From Bradyrhizobium sp. sBnM-33 (lineage in GTDB: Bacteria; Pseudomonadota; Alphaproteobacteria; Rhizobiales; Xanthobacteraceae): a stretch of DNA of 64,000 bases. Location of the stretch: assembly GCF_032917945.1 (NCBI RefSeq), contig NZ_CP136624.1, forward strand, positions 3,162,001-3,226,000, given 5' to 3'. The notes beneath the pieces were generated by a model. It did not search any database. It had not been told where the DNA came from and saw only the letters and a program-made list of their open reading frames with translations. Position numbers and translations under genes: made by a program. Positions 42,049 through 51,060 of this stretch are shown here, in pieces; positions within the stretch are counted from its first letter, which is position 1; each line of letters begins with the position of its first letter.

Positions 42049-42143
42049 GTTTGTCTCCTGTTTCATGGTAGAGGCTACTTGCTGGTCTCGGTTGAGCAGG
42101 CCGCGCAACCAGCGCTGAGCGCGGCCCGTTTCGCGTGACGGGT

Positions 42144-43361
42144 CTAGAAGAAGCCAGTCACATCAGTCACACGTTCCGGATCGGCCAAGGCCAGCGCGGC
42201 AGCACGCTCGGCCTTCGGCGGATAGATCCAGACGGTGTTGATTTCCTGCTTGGTCTTCTTGCCGACGTCGCCGACCATCGTTACCTCGCGCTCCCAGCCA
42301 CGCGTGAACAGCGCGCCGGCTTCTCCGAGGTCGAGACAGGTGACATAGCCCTTCTGGTGATACGGCTTGGTCCGCACGCCCAGCAGTTCGGCGGCGGCGT
42401 TGTTGCCGGCAAAGGCGCCCATCCGCGTGGCGTGCTGGCACGACATCAGCGCGTAATTGCCGTCATCGTCGCATGCGGCGCGAGCGGCATCGCCGGTGGC
42501 GAAGACGCCTGGCACCGACGGCACGCGCAAATCGCGGTCGACCAGCAGCCGGCCGAAATTGTCGCGCTCGGCGGGAATCTGCTGGGTCAACGGCGCGGCG
42601 CGAATACCGGCCGCCCAGATCACGGTCTCGGTTTCGATGTGTTCGCCGTTGGAAAGCGTCACGCCGGATTGGTCGAGCGAGGCGACACCGGCGCCGAGCC
42701 GGGTCTCCACCCCGAGCTTGCGCAGGGCTTCCTCGATGACAGGTCGGGGGCCCTCGCCCATATCGGGTGCGATCGCTTTGTTGCGGTCGACGATGATGAC
42801 GCGGGTCTTGGCATCCTTGCCGAGGATTTTGCGCAGTCGAGAAGGAATCTCGGTGGCCGCCTCGATGCCGGTGAAACCGCCGCCCGCCACGACGACCGTG
42901 TCGCGCCCGTTCACCGCCGGCCGTTTCGCCAGGCCGTGCAGATGCTTGTCGAGGGCGATCGCATCATCAAGTGAGTCGACGCTAAATCCGTGCTCGGCGA
43001 GGCCTGGAATGTTCGGGCGGAACAGCCGGCTGCCGGTGGCCACGACCAGCCGATCATAGGAGAGCGACTTTCGCGTGCCTTTGTCGGTAGCGATCTGCAC
43101 CATGCGAGACTTGGTGTCGATGGTTTCGGCGCTGCCTTGCACGTAAACGACGTCGATCGCCTTAAGCACATCAAGCAGAGGTGCCGTCAGGGTTTCGGGC
43201 TTCGGCTCGTAAAGCCGCGGCCGGACCACCAGGGTCGGCTCGGGCGCAACCAGCGCGATCTCGAGCTCCTCGGGTGAAACGCCCTGGATATCGCGCAGGC
43301 GGGCAGCGGAAAGTGCGGCGTACATGCCGGCGAAGCCGGCGCCAATGATGATAAGTCGCAT
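42144..43361 (-). CDS. NDH-2-like NAD(P)/FAD oxidoreductase
   Basis: A 405-residue pyridine nucleotide-disulfide oxidoreductase. FAD motif IIIGAGFAGMYAALSA is at residues 3-18. The NAD motif is VVVAGGGFTGIEAATEIP near 156. FAD-contact segments are ETVIWAAGIRAAP (about 250) and GVFATGDAARA (about 285), followed by SCQHATRMGAFAGNNAAAELLG. It resembles type II NADH dehydrogenases and ferredoxin-like reductases that pass electrons to quinone. No membrane helix; a peripheral attachment is possible. It sits between an exported small protein and the MBL hydrolase on the same strand. Confidence 0.88.
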   Translation of the reverse strand: MRLIIIGAGFAGMYAALSAARLRDIQGVSPEELEIALVAPEPTLVVRPRLYEPKPETLTAPLLDVLKAIDVVYVQGSAETIDTKSRMVQIATDKGTRKSLSYDRLVVATGSRLFRPNIPGLAEHGFSVDSLDDAIALDKHLHGLAKRPAVNGRDTVVVAGGGFTGIEAATEIPSRLRKILGKDAKTRVIIVDRNKAIAPDMGEGPRPVIEEALRKLGVETRLGAGVASLDQSGVTLSNGEHIETETVIWAAGIRAAPLTQQIPAERDNFGRLLVDRDLRVPSVPGVFATGDAARAACDDDGNYALMSCQHATRMGAFAGNNAAAELLGVRTKPYHQKGYVTCLDLGEAGALFTRGWEREVTMVGDVGKKTKQEINTVWIYPPKAERAAALALADPERVTDVTGFF

Positions 43362-43481
43362 GTGTTTGCTCCTGTGGGTTGAATTTTCTCGAACGTACGC
43401 ACGTCACCGCCGCCGCTCTGCATTGGCGGTAAACCTCTTGCGATCGATGACGCAAAGATGATGTGAAACGAATCCCGACTG

Positions 43482-43793
43482 TTACGGTGCGGGGCAGTCC
43501 AGCATTAGCGACATTGGCATGGGGTGTTCACATGCCGCCCGGCAGCCTCCGGATCCCAAGAGCGAGCCGCGTTGAAAGGCCATCAACGGAGCGGGCTTCG
43601 CGGGCCAGTCCTTGTAGAAAACGATGGAACTGACGGGGCTGGCGGTTTGGACGGCATGTGCCGGAACTTCCGTTTCTTCGCCCGCTGCCGAGGTGAAGCG
43701 AACGCTCAACGAAAGTCCGTAAATGAGTGCCGTCGCGACGACTCTCCGCCGCGGTCCGATAGCAAACGGGTTAACGACGTTCATCCAGGCCAT
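43482..43793 (-). CDS. Small hypothetical exported protein
   Basis: 103 residues, with a GGAGAC site 6 bp before ATG 43793. The N-terminal third contains a basic-then-hydrophobic segment (RRRVVATALIYGLSLSVRFTSAA) that looks like a signal peptide cleaved after TSAA. The remaining 65 residues have SSIVFYKDWPAKPAPLM and a C-terminal Cys/Met/Pro-rich tail. It is not recognised as a domain, and the odd tail may reflect truncation. It is the first gene downstream of the AraC regulator on the same strand. Confidence 0.5.
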   Translation of the reverse strand: MAWMNVVNPFAIGPRRRVVATALIYGLSLSVRFTSAAGEETEVPAHAVQTASPVSSIVFYKDWPAKPAPLMAFQRGSLLGSGGCRAACEHPMPMSLMLDCPAP

Positions 43794-43895
43794 CGATTTG
43801 TCTCCATCCGTTGTTGGCGTCGGCGTAACGCTGATTTAGCGGATTAGCTTTGCAACTGCGCCAGAGCGATTGCCGTACCTGTAGAGAGATTGCTG

Positions 43896-44840
43896 TTACC
43901 GAATGCGTCGTCGCCAATCGCTCGGCGTCTCGCCGATCAGTTTCCTGAACGCTGCGGCGAAGGCTGTCTGGGAGGAGTAGCCAAGTGTGACCGCGATGGA
44001 GGCGACCGATTCGTTGGTGTCCCGCAGCATGTTCATGGCCTGCTCGAGCCGGTGCTGGCGCAGCCAGGCGTGAGGTGAAAGCCCGGTGCTCTCCTTGAAA
44101 GCACGGCAGAAGTGGAAGCGCGACAGTCCGGCTTCCGAAGCGAGCGCTGCGAGCGAGACGTCCGCATCGCTGTCCGAATGCAGACGTTCGATGGCGCGGC
44201 GCAGCGCTGTTGGCGACAACCCACCGATGACAGGCTGTGTCGCTACAGGTGAACCCGCATGCGCGGCCAGCAGGCGTGTTGCCAGCAGATCAGTCAATTG
44301 CTGCCTGAACAGGGCATCCAGCGTGGCACTGCCTTCCAGTACATCTGCCGCGCTCAGGAGCAAGCGGGATGTAATGGGATCGGGATACGCCGATCGATCC
44401 ATCAGATCAGCTGGGGAAGCCGTGCCAGCCTCCAACGCAACGCGCTCGAGCGTTGTTTGTGGAAGATAGAGGTGGATCACGTTCAAGGATTCAGGAATGT
44501 CCCAGCGCGACGTCGATCCGGCCGGGATGACCGTCACAGTGCCGGGACGCGCCGTTCCGACCACGACCGATTTCCCGGTGCGCCGCTCGAAGCGCAGCGA
44601 GCCCGAGAGGAATGTCATGAGGACGTGGTCGGCCATCGGCGCGACGACATCGTGCAGCGCGTCATGTTTCCAATAGGCGATCACGCTGCTGGACGGGTCA
44701 GAAGCCATCCGGACTGGACTCATCTTGAGTACGCGCGTCATTTCTGCATCGGCAGGCCGCAGGTCGGCATTTGGCTCACTGTCCGGGTGCGTCGCGGCTG
44801 CCGGATTTTTCGACGGATCGCGCATAGTTTGCTTGCTCAT
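43896..44840 (-). CDS. AraC-family transcriptional regulator
   Basis: A 314-residue regulator. N-terminal sensing domain: VLMTFLSGSLRFERRTGKSV and TVTVIPAGSTSRWDIP form a cupin-like fold (about 70-125). The C-terminal AraC DNA-binding pair is SLAALASEAGLSRFHFCRAFKESTGLSPHAWLRQHRLEQAMNML, then SVASIAVTLGYSSQTAFAAAFRKLIGETPSDWRRR (about 215-314). It probably activates the downstream exported protein/NDH-2/MBL genes. Two decayed copies of its 3' region occur at 36480 and 50714. Confidence 0.92.
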   Translation of the reverse strand: MSKQTMRDPSKNPAAATHPDSEPNADLRPADAEMTRVLKMSPVRMASDPSSSVIAYWKHDALHDVVAPMADHVLMTFLSGSLRFERRTGKSVVVGTARPGTVTVIPAGSTSRWDIPESLNVIHLYLPQTTLERVALEAGTASPADLMDRSAYPDPITSRLLLSAADVLEGSATLDALFRQQLTDLLATRLLAAHAGSPVATQPVIGGLSPTALRRAIERLHSDSDADVSLAALASEAGLSRFHFCRAFKESTGLSPHAWLRQHRLEQAMNMLRDTNESVASIAVTLGYSSQTAFAAAFRKLIGETPSDWRRRIR

Positions 44841-44850
44841 CGACTTGTGC

Positions 44851-45369
44851 TCACGTTGTAGCGTCAGGCGTCAGAACCAATGAAGCGCGACACTGCTGCC
44901 TCTGTGCGCCAACTATGAAGGCAAGCGCCGCCTGACGGAATCGTGTGGCAGATCTAGTCTGGCAGGTTCGGCGGATAGATTGACCTGTACCTTGGGATAG
45001 TACCGGCGGGAGCGTGCCATCAGATAGAACCGCGCCAGCGAAGCGAAAGCCTGTGAAATATTTCTGGCGAACCAATTCGGCAACGCAGGAATCGAGCCCG
45101 ACGACTGGCAGCGTAAAGCGAAAATTCGCGCCGCCATTTGGACCGTATAATCCCGAGATGCGGCCACCATGCGCGGTATTGGACTGGCCAATGGCCAGCG
45201 CACCTTCGAGACCCATATCTGGGTACTGGTTGTCCCGACTGCGCAATCGCTGGATGCTATCGATCAGCAGGTTGATGATCCCCTGCTGCAACTGAACCCG
45301 GTCGCCTATCACGCGGAAGCGTGGAGCCAAATGCCGTCGACACAGTGATCCACTTCGAGAAGATTCCAC
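44851..45369 (-). pseudogene. Histidine kinase C-terminal remnant
   Basis: The frame encodes pieces of a HATPase_c domain: VIGDRVQLQQGIINLLIDSIQRL (N box) joined almost directly to LEGALAIGQSNTAHGGRISGLYGPNGGANFRFTLPV. The last part corresponds to the G2/G3 region, which usually reads GLGLSICRSIVEAHGGR. Between them about 40 residues with G1 are missing. Later residues do not match. It looks like a mutated, deleted copy of a kinase like the intact one that begins upstream at 47028. Confidence 0.65.
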
Positions 45370-45393
45370 GAGATTTGAAGGCTCAATACGTGG

Positions 45394-47028
45394 TCAGTCC
45401 CGGCAGTCCGCATTGATAGGAACGGTGAACTGAAACGCCGCACCTTTTGGTACGTTTGCGGTCGCCCACAATCGTCCTCCATGATCCTCGACGATCGAAC
45501 GGCAGATGGATAGTCCCATCCCCAGGCCACTCGACTTCGTCGTATAAAATGCCTCGAAGGCTCGCTCAATAGCGCCGTCTGACAGGCCCGGGCCAGAGTC
45601 TCGCACCGAAACGAGAACACAGTTAGCTTCGGCCCGGGTGCTGATCTGCAATTCCCGACGGTCGTCGTTCATTTGGCTCATCGCCTCGACTGCATTTACG
45701 ATCAAGTTCAGCATCACCTGTTGAATCTGGACCCGACTGCCTTGAATGACAGGTAAACCCTCCGCCAGTTGAGTCCGCACTTGAACGCCGTTTTTCGAGG
45801 CTTCCCCGCGTGTGAGTCCGATAACTCCCGAAATGGCTTCATTGATCTCCATGCGGTCCTTTCGCACGGGCTCCTTCCTAACCAACGCGTGCGTCCGGTC
45901 GACAACTTCACTGACACGCATGCCGTTCAGCACCGCTCGGTCTATTGCCTTTTTCGCCTTCTCAACATCTGGCTGCTGGCGAGTGAGGAGGCGCTGAGCG
46001 GTTTGGGTATTGAGGAGCGCGGCCGTGATCGGTTGCTTGACCTCATGCGTAATAGACGCCGTAAGTTGGCCCAATGTTGCCAGCCGATTAGCATGGGCCA
46101 GTTCCATCTGCATGTTGCGGAATCGCCGCTCGCTCTCACGCGCTTGTGTTTCTGCCCGTTTGCGCTCGGTTAAGTCGAGCACAAATGCGATACCTTGGCC
46201 CTCTGTCCCTTCAAGGCCCGCGATGCCGACCAACACTGGAATACGGCTGCCATCCTTCCGGATGTACTCCTTTTCGAAGGGTTGCGCGGCTCGCTTGTTC
46301 TTTAGTTCGGATAGCGCCAGCGCATTGCGATCGCGCCATTCAGAGGGCGTCATGTCCGCCCAGCTCACTCGACCGGACAGGAGATCGTGCTGATCATATC
46401 CAACTATGCGGAGAAACTCGTTATTGGCATCAAGAATCTGACCCTCCACATTCCAGATGACGATGCCGATGATGTTGGCATCGACGAGGCGGCGAATTTT
46501 CGCCTCACGTTGTTCAATCTCTCGCTGCATGCTTGCAATGGATATCAAGTCCGCCTGCAACACGTCACGCCACTGCAACAGCAGTCTGAGATAGAGCTCG
46601 CTGTATTCGTTGCTTTTCCTGTCGAGAACACAAATCGTTCCAAATATCTCGCCATCGGGCCAACTGATCGGCACGCCGAGGTAAGAGATCATGCCTAGTT
46701 TGATGTCAGGGTTTGATTTCCACGCCTCATCTTGCAGAGCGTCCGGGACAATCAATGGTCGGCGAGTGTTCATTACAGTCTCACAATAGAGTCCTGTATT
46801 GAGACATGCGACCTCGCCCGGTTCGTAAGGATTTCCTTTAGACTCGCTGGAAACGAAGACTTTGATATTTGGCGGCTCTGCCCTCATGATCAAGGCGGAG
46901 GGAACGCGTAGAATCTCGGCCAGAAGGTCTGCGATCTCCTGCCATTTTCGCATGACTTCCGCGGGTACTTGCATACTGTTGAGCATGTCAGCCCATCTCG
47001 AAACTGATGTCCGTTGCGCGCAAGTCAT
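45394..47028 (-). CDS. GAF-PAS hybrid sensor histidine kinase
   Basis: A 544-residue cytoplasmic kinase; an alternative Met is at 46986. Domains: GAF (about 25-165; VACLNTGLYCETVMNTRRPLIVPD, GVPISWPDGEIFGTICVLD), PAS (about 175-295; ANIIGIVIWNVEGQILDANNEFLRIVGYD, with a PAC segment), HisKA with SITHEVKQPITAAL (His near 332), and HATPase_c (NAVEAMSQ, RDSGPGLSDGAIERAFEAFYTTK, GLGMGLSICRSIVEDHGGRLWA). No membrane helix. It would phosphorylate a nearby receiver, such as those at 47190 or 47655. The signal is unknown; GAF and PAS suggest a small molecule, light or redox. Confidence 0.93.
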   Translation of the reverse strand: MTCAQRTSVSRWADMLNSMQVPAEVMRKWQEIADLLAEILRVPSALIMRAEPPNIKVFVSSESKGNPYEPGEVACLNTGLYCETVMNTRRPLIVPDALQDEAWKSNPDIKLGMISYLGVPISWPDGEIFGTICVLDRKSNEYSELYLRLLLQWRDVLQADLISIASMQREIEQREAKIRRLVDANIIGIVIWNVEGQILDANNEFLRIVGYDQHDLLSGRVSWADMTPSEWRDRNALALSELKNKRAAQPFEKEYIRKDGSRIPVLVGIAGLEGTEGQGIAFVLDLTERKRAETQARESERRFRNMQMELAHANRLATLGQLTASITHEVKQPITAALLNTQTAQRLLTRQQPDVEKAKKAIDRAVLNGMRVSEVVDRTHALVRKEPVRKDRMEINEAISGVIGLTRGEASKNGVQVRTQLAEGLPVIQGSRVQIQQVMLNLIVNAVEAMSQMNDDRRELQISTRAEANCVLVSVRDSGPGLSDGAIERAFEAFYTTKSSGLGMGLSICRSIVEDHGGRLWATANVPKGAAFQFTVPINADCRD

Positions 47029-47189
47029 CCGAACGTGATCCTACTGACTGTGATGTATGGCCGACGAGTTACCCTCTCGGATGCGAAATCCGAGCTCCAT
47101 TCCCGGCGGAGACGCCAACGGCGTTTCGCGTCCGTCTATTACCGCCTTGTGGACGGGGCTGGCCATCGGAATGCCTCTCTCACTCGGCG

Positions 47190-47573
47190 TCAGGTGGAAA
47201 GCCCAGTCAGCCTCAGGGCGGACTGCAGATGCCGAAGCAGCGCTTCAGTTTCTATCGGCTTGGTCAGATAGGCATAGGCGCCGTATCGCATGGCGCGCGA
47301 CCGGGTCGGCGGATCGGTGTCGGCCGTGATGACGATCACCGGCACCACGGAGGCAATGCTCTGCAGGTGCTGCAGCAGATCGAGCCCGCTGCGGCCCGGC
47401 ATGTTCAGATCGGTAATCAGGCAATCGAACTTGCCCGGGACGTATTCCGCCATGAAGGCCTCCGCTCGATCGAAAGTGCGACACGATAGTTCCAGCACCA
47501 GAAGGAGATCGGAAAGGGCCTCTCGCACAGCTTCATCGTCATCTATGATCGCGACTAAAGGCGCTTTGGACAA
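47190..47573 (-). CDS. Single-domain response regulator
   Basis: A 127-residue receiver starting at a TTG (47573). The acidic triad is in VAIIDDDEAVREAL; the phospho-accepting Asp is in FDCLITDLNMPGRSGLDLLQ (about 55). The Thr is in PVIVITADTD and the Lys in AYLTKPIETEAL. There is no output domain, so it would act as a phosphate relay or protein-binding switch. It lies downstream of the FixJ-like gene and upstream of the kinase on the same strand: a two-component operon. Confidence 0.92.
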   Translation of the reverse strand: MSKAPLVAIIDDDEAVREALSDLLLVLELSCRTFDRAEAFMAEYVPGKFDCLITDLNMPGRSGLDLLQHLQSIASVVPVIVITADTDPPTRSRAMRYGAYAYLTKPIETEALLRHLQSALRLTGLST

Positions 47574-47654
47574 CGGGGGGCTCTCGCTAACACGGCCGGA
47601 TGGCCGTCTCCCTCATCTGATCCATTGCCGGCCTGATCGTAACCATCCTTTGGT

Positions 47655-48368
47655 CTAGGGTGATTTTTCCTCCCGGATCCCCGCAGGCAGCAGTTCCCAG
47701 ATGCGGATGAGCTGGCCGATCGATGTTGCCTGCATCTTCCTGGTTACGCTGCCGCGGTGCAGTTTGACAGTAACCTCGCTGATGCCGAGATCGAATGCGA
47801 TCTGCTTGTTGAGGCGGCCCTTTGCGGCTTCGCGCAGGATTTCGCGTTCGCGCGGTGTCAATTTTGTGTAGCGGTCGACGTGTTGCTTGATGTGGCGGGC
47901 GGCCGCCCTCAGGGAGATATCTTTCTCGATTCCGGCCGTAACCGCGTCGAGCAGCGTCTGGTCTCTCACGGGCTTTGTCAGGAATTCGACGGCTCCCGCC
48001 TTCATCGCCTGCACCGTCATTGCGATGTCGCCATGACCGGTGAGGAAAATGATCGGCCGCCTGTTGCCGTTCACGACGAGGTGCTGCTGCAGATCCAGAC
48101 CGCTTGCGCCGGGCATGCGGACATCGAGGATCAGGCAACCGGGGCGATCTTCAAGATCGGCGTGCAATAGTTCCCGCGTTGAAGCAAAGCAGGATGCGTC
48201 GATTCCCACCGACAGCAGGAGTTCTCGAAGCGCAAACCGGACGTCCTCGTCGTCGTCCACGATCAAGACGAGTGGGCGATCCGTTTCGAGGTCGGCCTTT
48301 GCTGGACGAGGGGCCGCCGCGGTCGACCACGCGAACGAAGCGGAGGGTGCATTTGTCGGCATCGGCAT
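47655..48368 (-). CDS. FixJ/NarL-type response regulator
   Basis: 237 residues. Residues ~32-145 are the receiver (LVLIVDDDEDVRFAL, CLILDVRMPGASGLDLQQHL with the phospho-Asp, IIFLTGHGDIAMTV, EFLTKPV). Residues ~165-230 are a LuxR-type helix-turn-helix (LTPREREILREAAKGRLNKQIAFDLGISEVTVKLHRGSVTRKM). The 30-residue N-terminal extension is Ala/Pro-rich. It is the DNA-binding output of the local two-component system. Target genes are unknown; the cargo operons around it are candidates. Confidence 0.93.
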   Translation of the reverse strand: MPMPTNAPSASFAWSTAAAPRPAKADLETDRPLVLIVDDDEDVRFALRELLLSVGIDASCFASTRELLHADLEDRPGCLILDVRMPGASGLDLQQHLVVNGNRRPIIFLTGHGDIAMTVQAMKAGAVEFLTKPVRDQTLLDAVTAGIEKDISLRAAARHIKQHVDRYTKLTPREREILREAAKGRLNKQIAFDLGISEVTVKLHRGSVTRKMQATSIGQLIRIWELLPAGIREEKSP

Positions 48369-48470
48369 TGATCCTTGGCGCTGGACGTGCCCGACGTTCT
48401 ACCGGGGAAGTCCCGCCAAGTCGTTGGCGGACTTCCTAAATCTCGCTAATCGCCGGACCTGCCTGTCGCA

Positions 48471-50027
48471 TCAGCGCTCCGCGACCCCGATGAGACGCAG
48501 GCCGCGGTAGTGGCGCTCATGCCCGGCGAGGTAGTTGGGATCGTCGGAGAAAATCCGCGCGCGCAGACTATCGATCGTGAGGCGGTAGCCCCCCATCGCC
48601 TCGCACCATGAATCGAGCGACCTTCGTCCCTCCTCGATCCGGCCCGCAAGGGCAAGCGAGGCAGCGAGAAAAGTCGCACAATAGACCAAGCTGGGAGCAA
48701 GGTCGGTGGCTCGCACGAAATACGGAATTGCGAGCTCGTCGCGACCATGCCAGAAGTCGTATTGGCCTAAGAAATGATGCCACAGGCCGACGCCGCGGTC
48801 GCGCGGACTAAGCGCAAGCGCATGCTGGATTGGTGCCCGCATTTCCTCAAGACGGCCCATCAGGAAATGGACGTGGCCTGTATAGGCAAGGGCCTCGGCG
48901 TCACACGGATCGAGCGACAAGGCCCGACCGAAAGCGATCAGCGCCGCGTCGAAGCGGCGCTGACACTCCCGCACGTAGCCACGGCAAAACCAGGCTCGAG
49001 GCCAGTCCGGAGCTCGCGCGACCGCCCGCGTCGCCAGTTCGTCGGCCTGCCGCAGCTCGTCACGATCTGCAAGATCACGACTTTGCGCAGTGGCCCTTAT
49101 GTTCTCTGCGACAATCGTGTAGGCCAACCCCGCCAGAGCCGACGCGTTCGATGAATCGGCGAGGAGCGCGCGGTCGAACCATCGCCGTGCCTCGGCGAGA
49201 TCCTGGGGGACCCACAGCTCGCGATTTAGGGCGCTCCAACCGCGCAAGGCGCTGTGCTGCGCGCCAGCGGTGTGCGATGCCTCTTCGGATGGGCCCCGGG
49301 CGGCTTCCCGGTCCACTAGCTCCATGACCACCGCGTGTGCCAGCCGGCCTGAGATCTCTCCCTCCATCGGGCTGAGGCCGATGTGCCGGTGCTGGAACCG
49401 ATCCGCCCAGATAGTCGCTCCGGTGGCGGCATCATCGATCATGGCAATGACCTGAACCACGCCCTCCACTGGCCGGATGGACGTACGCAGGACATAGCGG
49501 GCTTCGCCCGCGCCGATGACCACTGCATCGGGCACGCGCGAGAGCTGCACCATGAGATGCCGCCTGACCTCGACTCCAAGCGATTGAGACTGCTCGTCGT
49601 CGAGCAGGCTTTGGACGGGTGGTATCAGAATGGAAATGCCTCGGGACTCTAGCTGCCTGCCGACGTGAACCGTCGATCCGCTGGGCACACTGCTCCCCTC
49701 GGCCTGCGCGACCGCGACGGGCATAACGAAGCGATAACCGCGACCATGCTCGGTTCGAATGTAGTTGTCGGCCTCCCCTCCGTCGCGGAGCACGCGGCGA
49801 AGGGCCGCCATGTGTACGGTGAGGTTATTCTCCGCGACGACCCGGTCACCCCAGACTGCGTGCAGCAGATCGTCCTTGGTGACGAGTTCGCCCGCTCGCC
49901 TCAGCATGAGCAGCAGCAGTTCCGTTGCCCGGGAGTTGAGCAGCACCAATTCGCCTTGCTTTTCCAGCCGGCGGCTTAGAACGTGAAACGCGAAAGGCCC
50001 AAAGGCGAAACTGGAGGGTGCCTCCAT
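48471..50027 (-). CDS. CadC-like winged-helix regulator with TPRs
   Basis: About 518 residues from ATG 50027 (a TTG three codons earlier is possible). Residues ~5-105 are an OmpR/PhoB-type winged helix (LLNSRATELLLLMLRRAGELVTKDDLLHAVWGDRVVAENNLTVHMAALRRVL, then HGRGYRFVM). Next comes an adenylate-cyclase-like sensor segment (ISILIPPVQSL, YVLRTSIRP, GATIWADRFQH). A TPR array (about 290-500; AEARRWFDRALLADSSNASALAGLA, AFGRALSLDPCDAEALAYTG) follows. There is no obvious membrane helix, unlike CadC itself. It probably senses a protein or metabolite and controls local genes. Confidence 0.88.
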   Translation of the reverse strand: MEAPSSFAFGPFAFHVLSRRLEKQGELVLLNSRATELLLLMLRRAGELVTKDDLLHAVWGDRVVAENNLTVHMAALRRVLRDGGEADNYIRTEHGRGYRFVMPVAVAQAEGSSVPSGSTVHVGRQLESRGISILIPPVQSLLDDEQSQSLGVEVRRHLMVQLSRVPDAVVIGAGEARYVLRTSIRPVEGVVQVIAMIDDAATGATIWADRFQHRHIGLSPMEGEISGRLAHAVVMELVDREAARGPSEEASHTAGAQHSALRGWSALNRELWVPQDLAEARRWFDRALLADSSNASALAGLAYTIVAENIRATAQSRDLADRDELRQADELATRAVARAPDWPRAWFCRGYVRECQRRFDAALIAFGRALSLDPCDAEALAYTGHVHFLMGRLEEMRAPIQHALALSPRDRGVGLWHHFLGQYDFWHGRDELAIPYFVRATDLAPSLVYCATFLAASLALAGRIEEGRRSLDSWCEAMGGYRLTIDSLRARIFSDDPNYLAGHERHYRGLRLIGVAER

Positions 50028-50138
50028 GAATACCAAACTGATTAGCGGATTTTAGGAATCTATAGCAATGCATCGCGGCTGCATCAACGGAAATCGGCGC
50101 CGGTGAGCTCGAACCCATCCCGAGACGGAGAGTGTAAG

Positions 50139-50636
50139 ATGCGAATGGTCGAAAATGATATGCGGATCAGGTCCATGGTGCGCCAGGACATGCCCGAGCT
50201 GCTGCGGCTGATGGAGGGCATCGTCAAGTTCGAGCGCGGCACAGACTTCCGACTCACTGAGGCCGAACTGCTGCACCGCGGCTTCGGCGAACGTCCTGAA
50301 TTCGGCGCCTTCGTCGCCGACCGCGGCGACAGCATGCTCGCCGGCATGGCCGTGTACTACGAGATTCCTCTCATGCACACGCTGCGGCCGCTGCTCATGA
50401 TGAAGTGGCTTTTCGTGGACCCGGATGTGCGCGGCCGCGGGATCGGCCGACGACTAATGGGGCGCATGGCCCGCCATGCGGTGGATACAGGGCACGAAAG
50501 GTTCTGCTGGTTCGTGCTGAAGGATAACGCACCAGCCCAGGCTTTCTACAAGGGCGTCGACGCGACCCCCGATCCGGACTGGGATCGCTGGCAATTGGGA
50601 GCGGAGGCGATCGCCCACTTGGCCGCCGATGGCTAG
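50139..50636 (+). CDS. GNAT acetyltransferase
   Basis: 165 residues from ATG 50139 (GGAGAG upstream); GTG 50103 would give a longer, less likely form. The GNAT fold is visible: IRSMVRQDMPELLRLMEGIVKFER (beta1-alpha1), FGAFVADRGDSMLAGMAVYYEIP, KWLFVDPDVRGRGIGRRLMGRMARHAV with the acetyl-CoA P-loop RGRGIGRRL, then FCWFVLKDNAPAQAFYKGVDATPD. It acetylates an amine: a small molecule, protein or toxin. It is convergent with nothing and diverges from the CadC-like gene, so they could share a promoter region at 50030-50138. Confidence 0.9.
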   Translation: MRMVENDMRIRSMVRQDMPELLRLMEGIVKFERGTDFRLTEAELLHRGFGERPEFGAFVADRGDSMLAGMAVYYEIPLMHTLRPLLMMKWLFVDPDVRGRGIGRRLMGRMARHAVDTGHERFCWFVLKDNAPAQAFYKGVDATPDPDWDRWQLGAEAIAHLAADG

Positions 50637-50661
50637 GACGTGAACTCATCAACGCTATGAG

Positions 50662-50707
50662 TACGCGCCCTGGTTCGGCGCTTAACTCAACAAGCGGTAG
50701 TCCCAGA
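50662..50707. repeat. Direct repeat copy B beside AraC remnant
   Basis: Matches 41080-41129, the 3' tail of the MBL-fold gene and its downstream DNA. Here it follows the AraC remnant stop with only AACAGCAATCT between, so it marks a deletion that fused AraC to the last codons of an MBL gene. Confidence 0.88.
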
Positions 50708-50713
50708 TTGCTG

Positions 50714-51060
50714 TTAACGCACGCGCCTCCGCCAATCGCTCGGGGTTTCGCCCGTTAGCTTTCTGAACGCCGCGGCGAAGGCGGTTTGCGAGGCATAGCC
50801 GAGCTCGGCTGCGACCGACACGATCGATGCGTCAGTGTCGCGCAGCATGTTCATGGCCTGCTCGAACCGGTGCTGGCGCAGCCAGGCATGCGGTGAAAGC
50901 CCGGTGCTTTCCTTGAAGGCACGGCAGAAATGGAAGCGCGACAGGCCGGCATCCGAAGCCAGCGCCGCGAGAGAGACGTCCGCGTCGCTGTCCGAGCGCA
51001 AGCGCTCGATGGCGCGGGCAGGACTTTCGGCGGCAGCCCGCCCATGGTCGGCTGATCGGC
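50714..51060 (-). pseudogene. AraC C-terminal remnant (copy B)
   Basis: Encodes AIERLRSDSDADVSLAALASDAGLSRFHFCRAFKESTG, then HAWLRQHRFEQAMNML and YASQTAFAAAFRKLTGETPSDWRRR, close to the intact AraC at 43896. Upstream, GGLPPKVLPA corresponds to GGLSPTALRR of the intact gene but in another frame, so there is a frameshift near 51010. The N-terminal sensing domain is absent; homology ends about 51060 where the truncated oxidase begins. The gene is nonfunctional. Confidence 0.8.

Noticed and set aside
47587..48138. 183-residue - strand frame
   Set aside because: Shifted frame inside the FixJ-like regulator gene; very Arg/Pro/Gly-rich.
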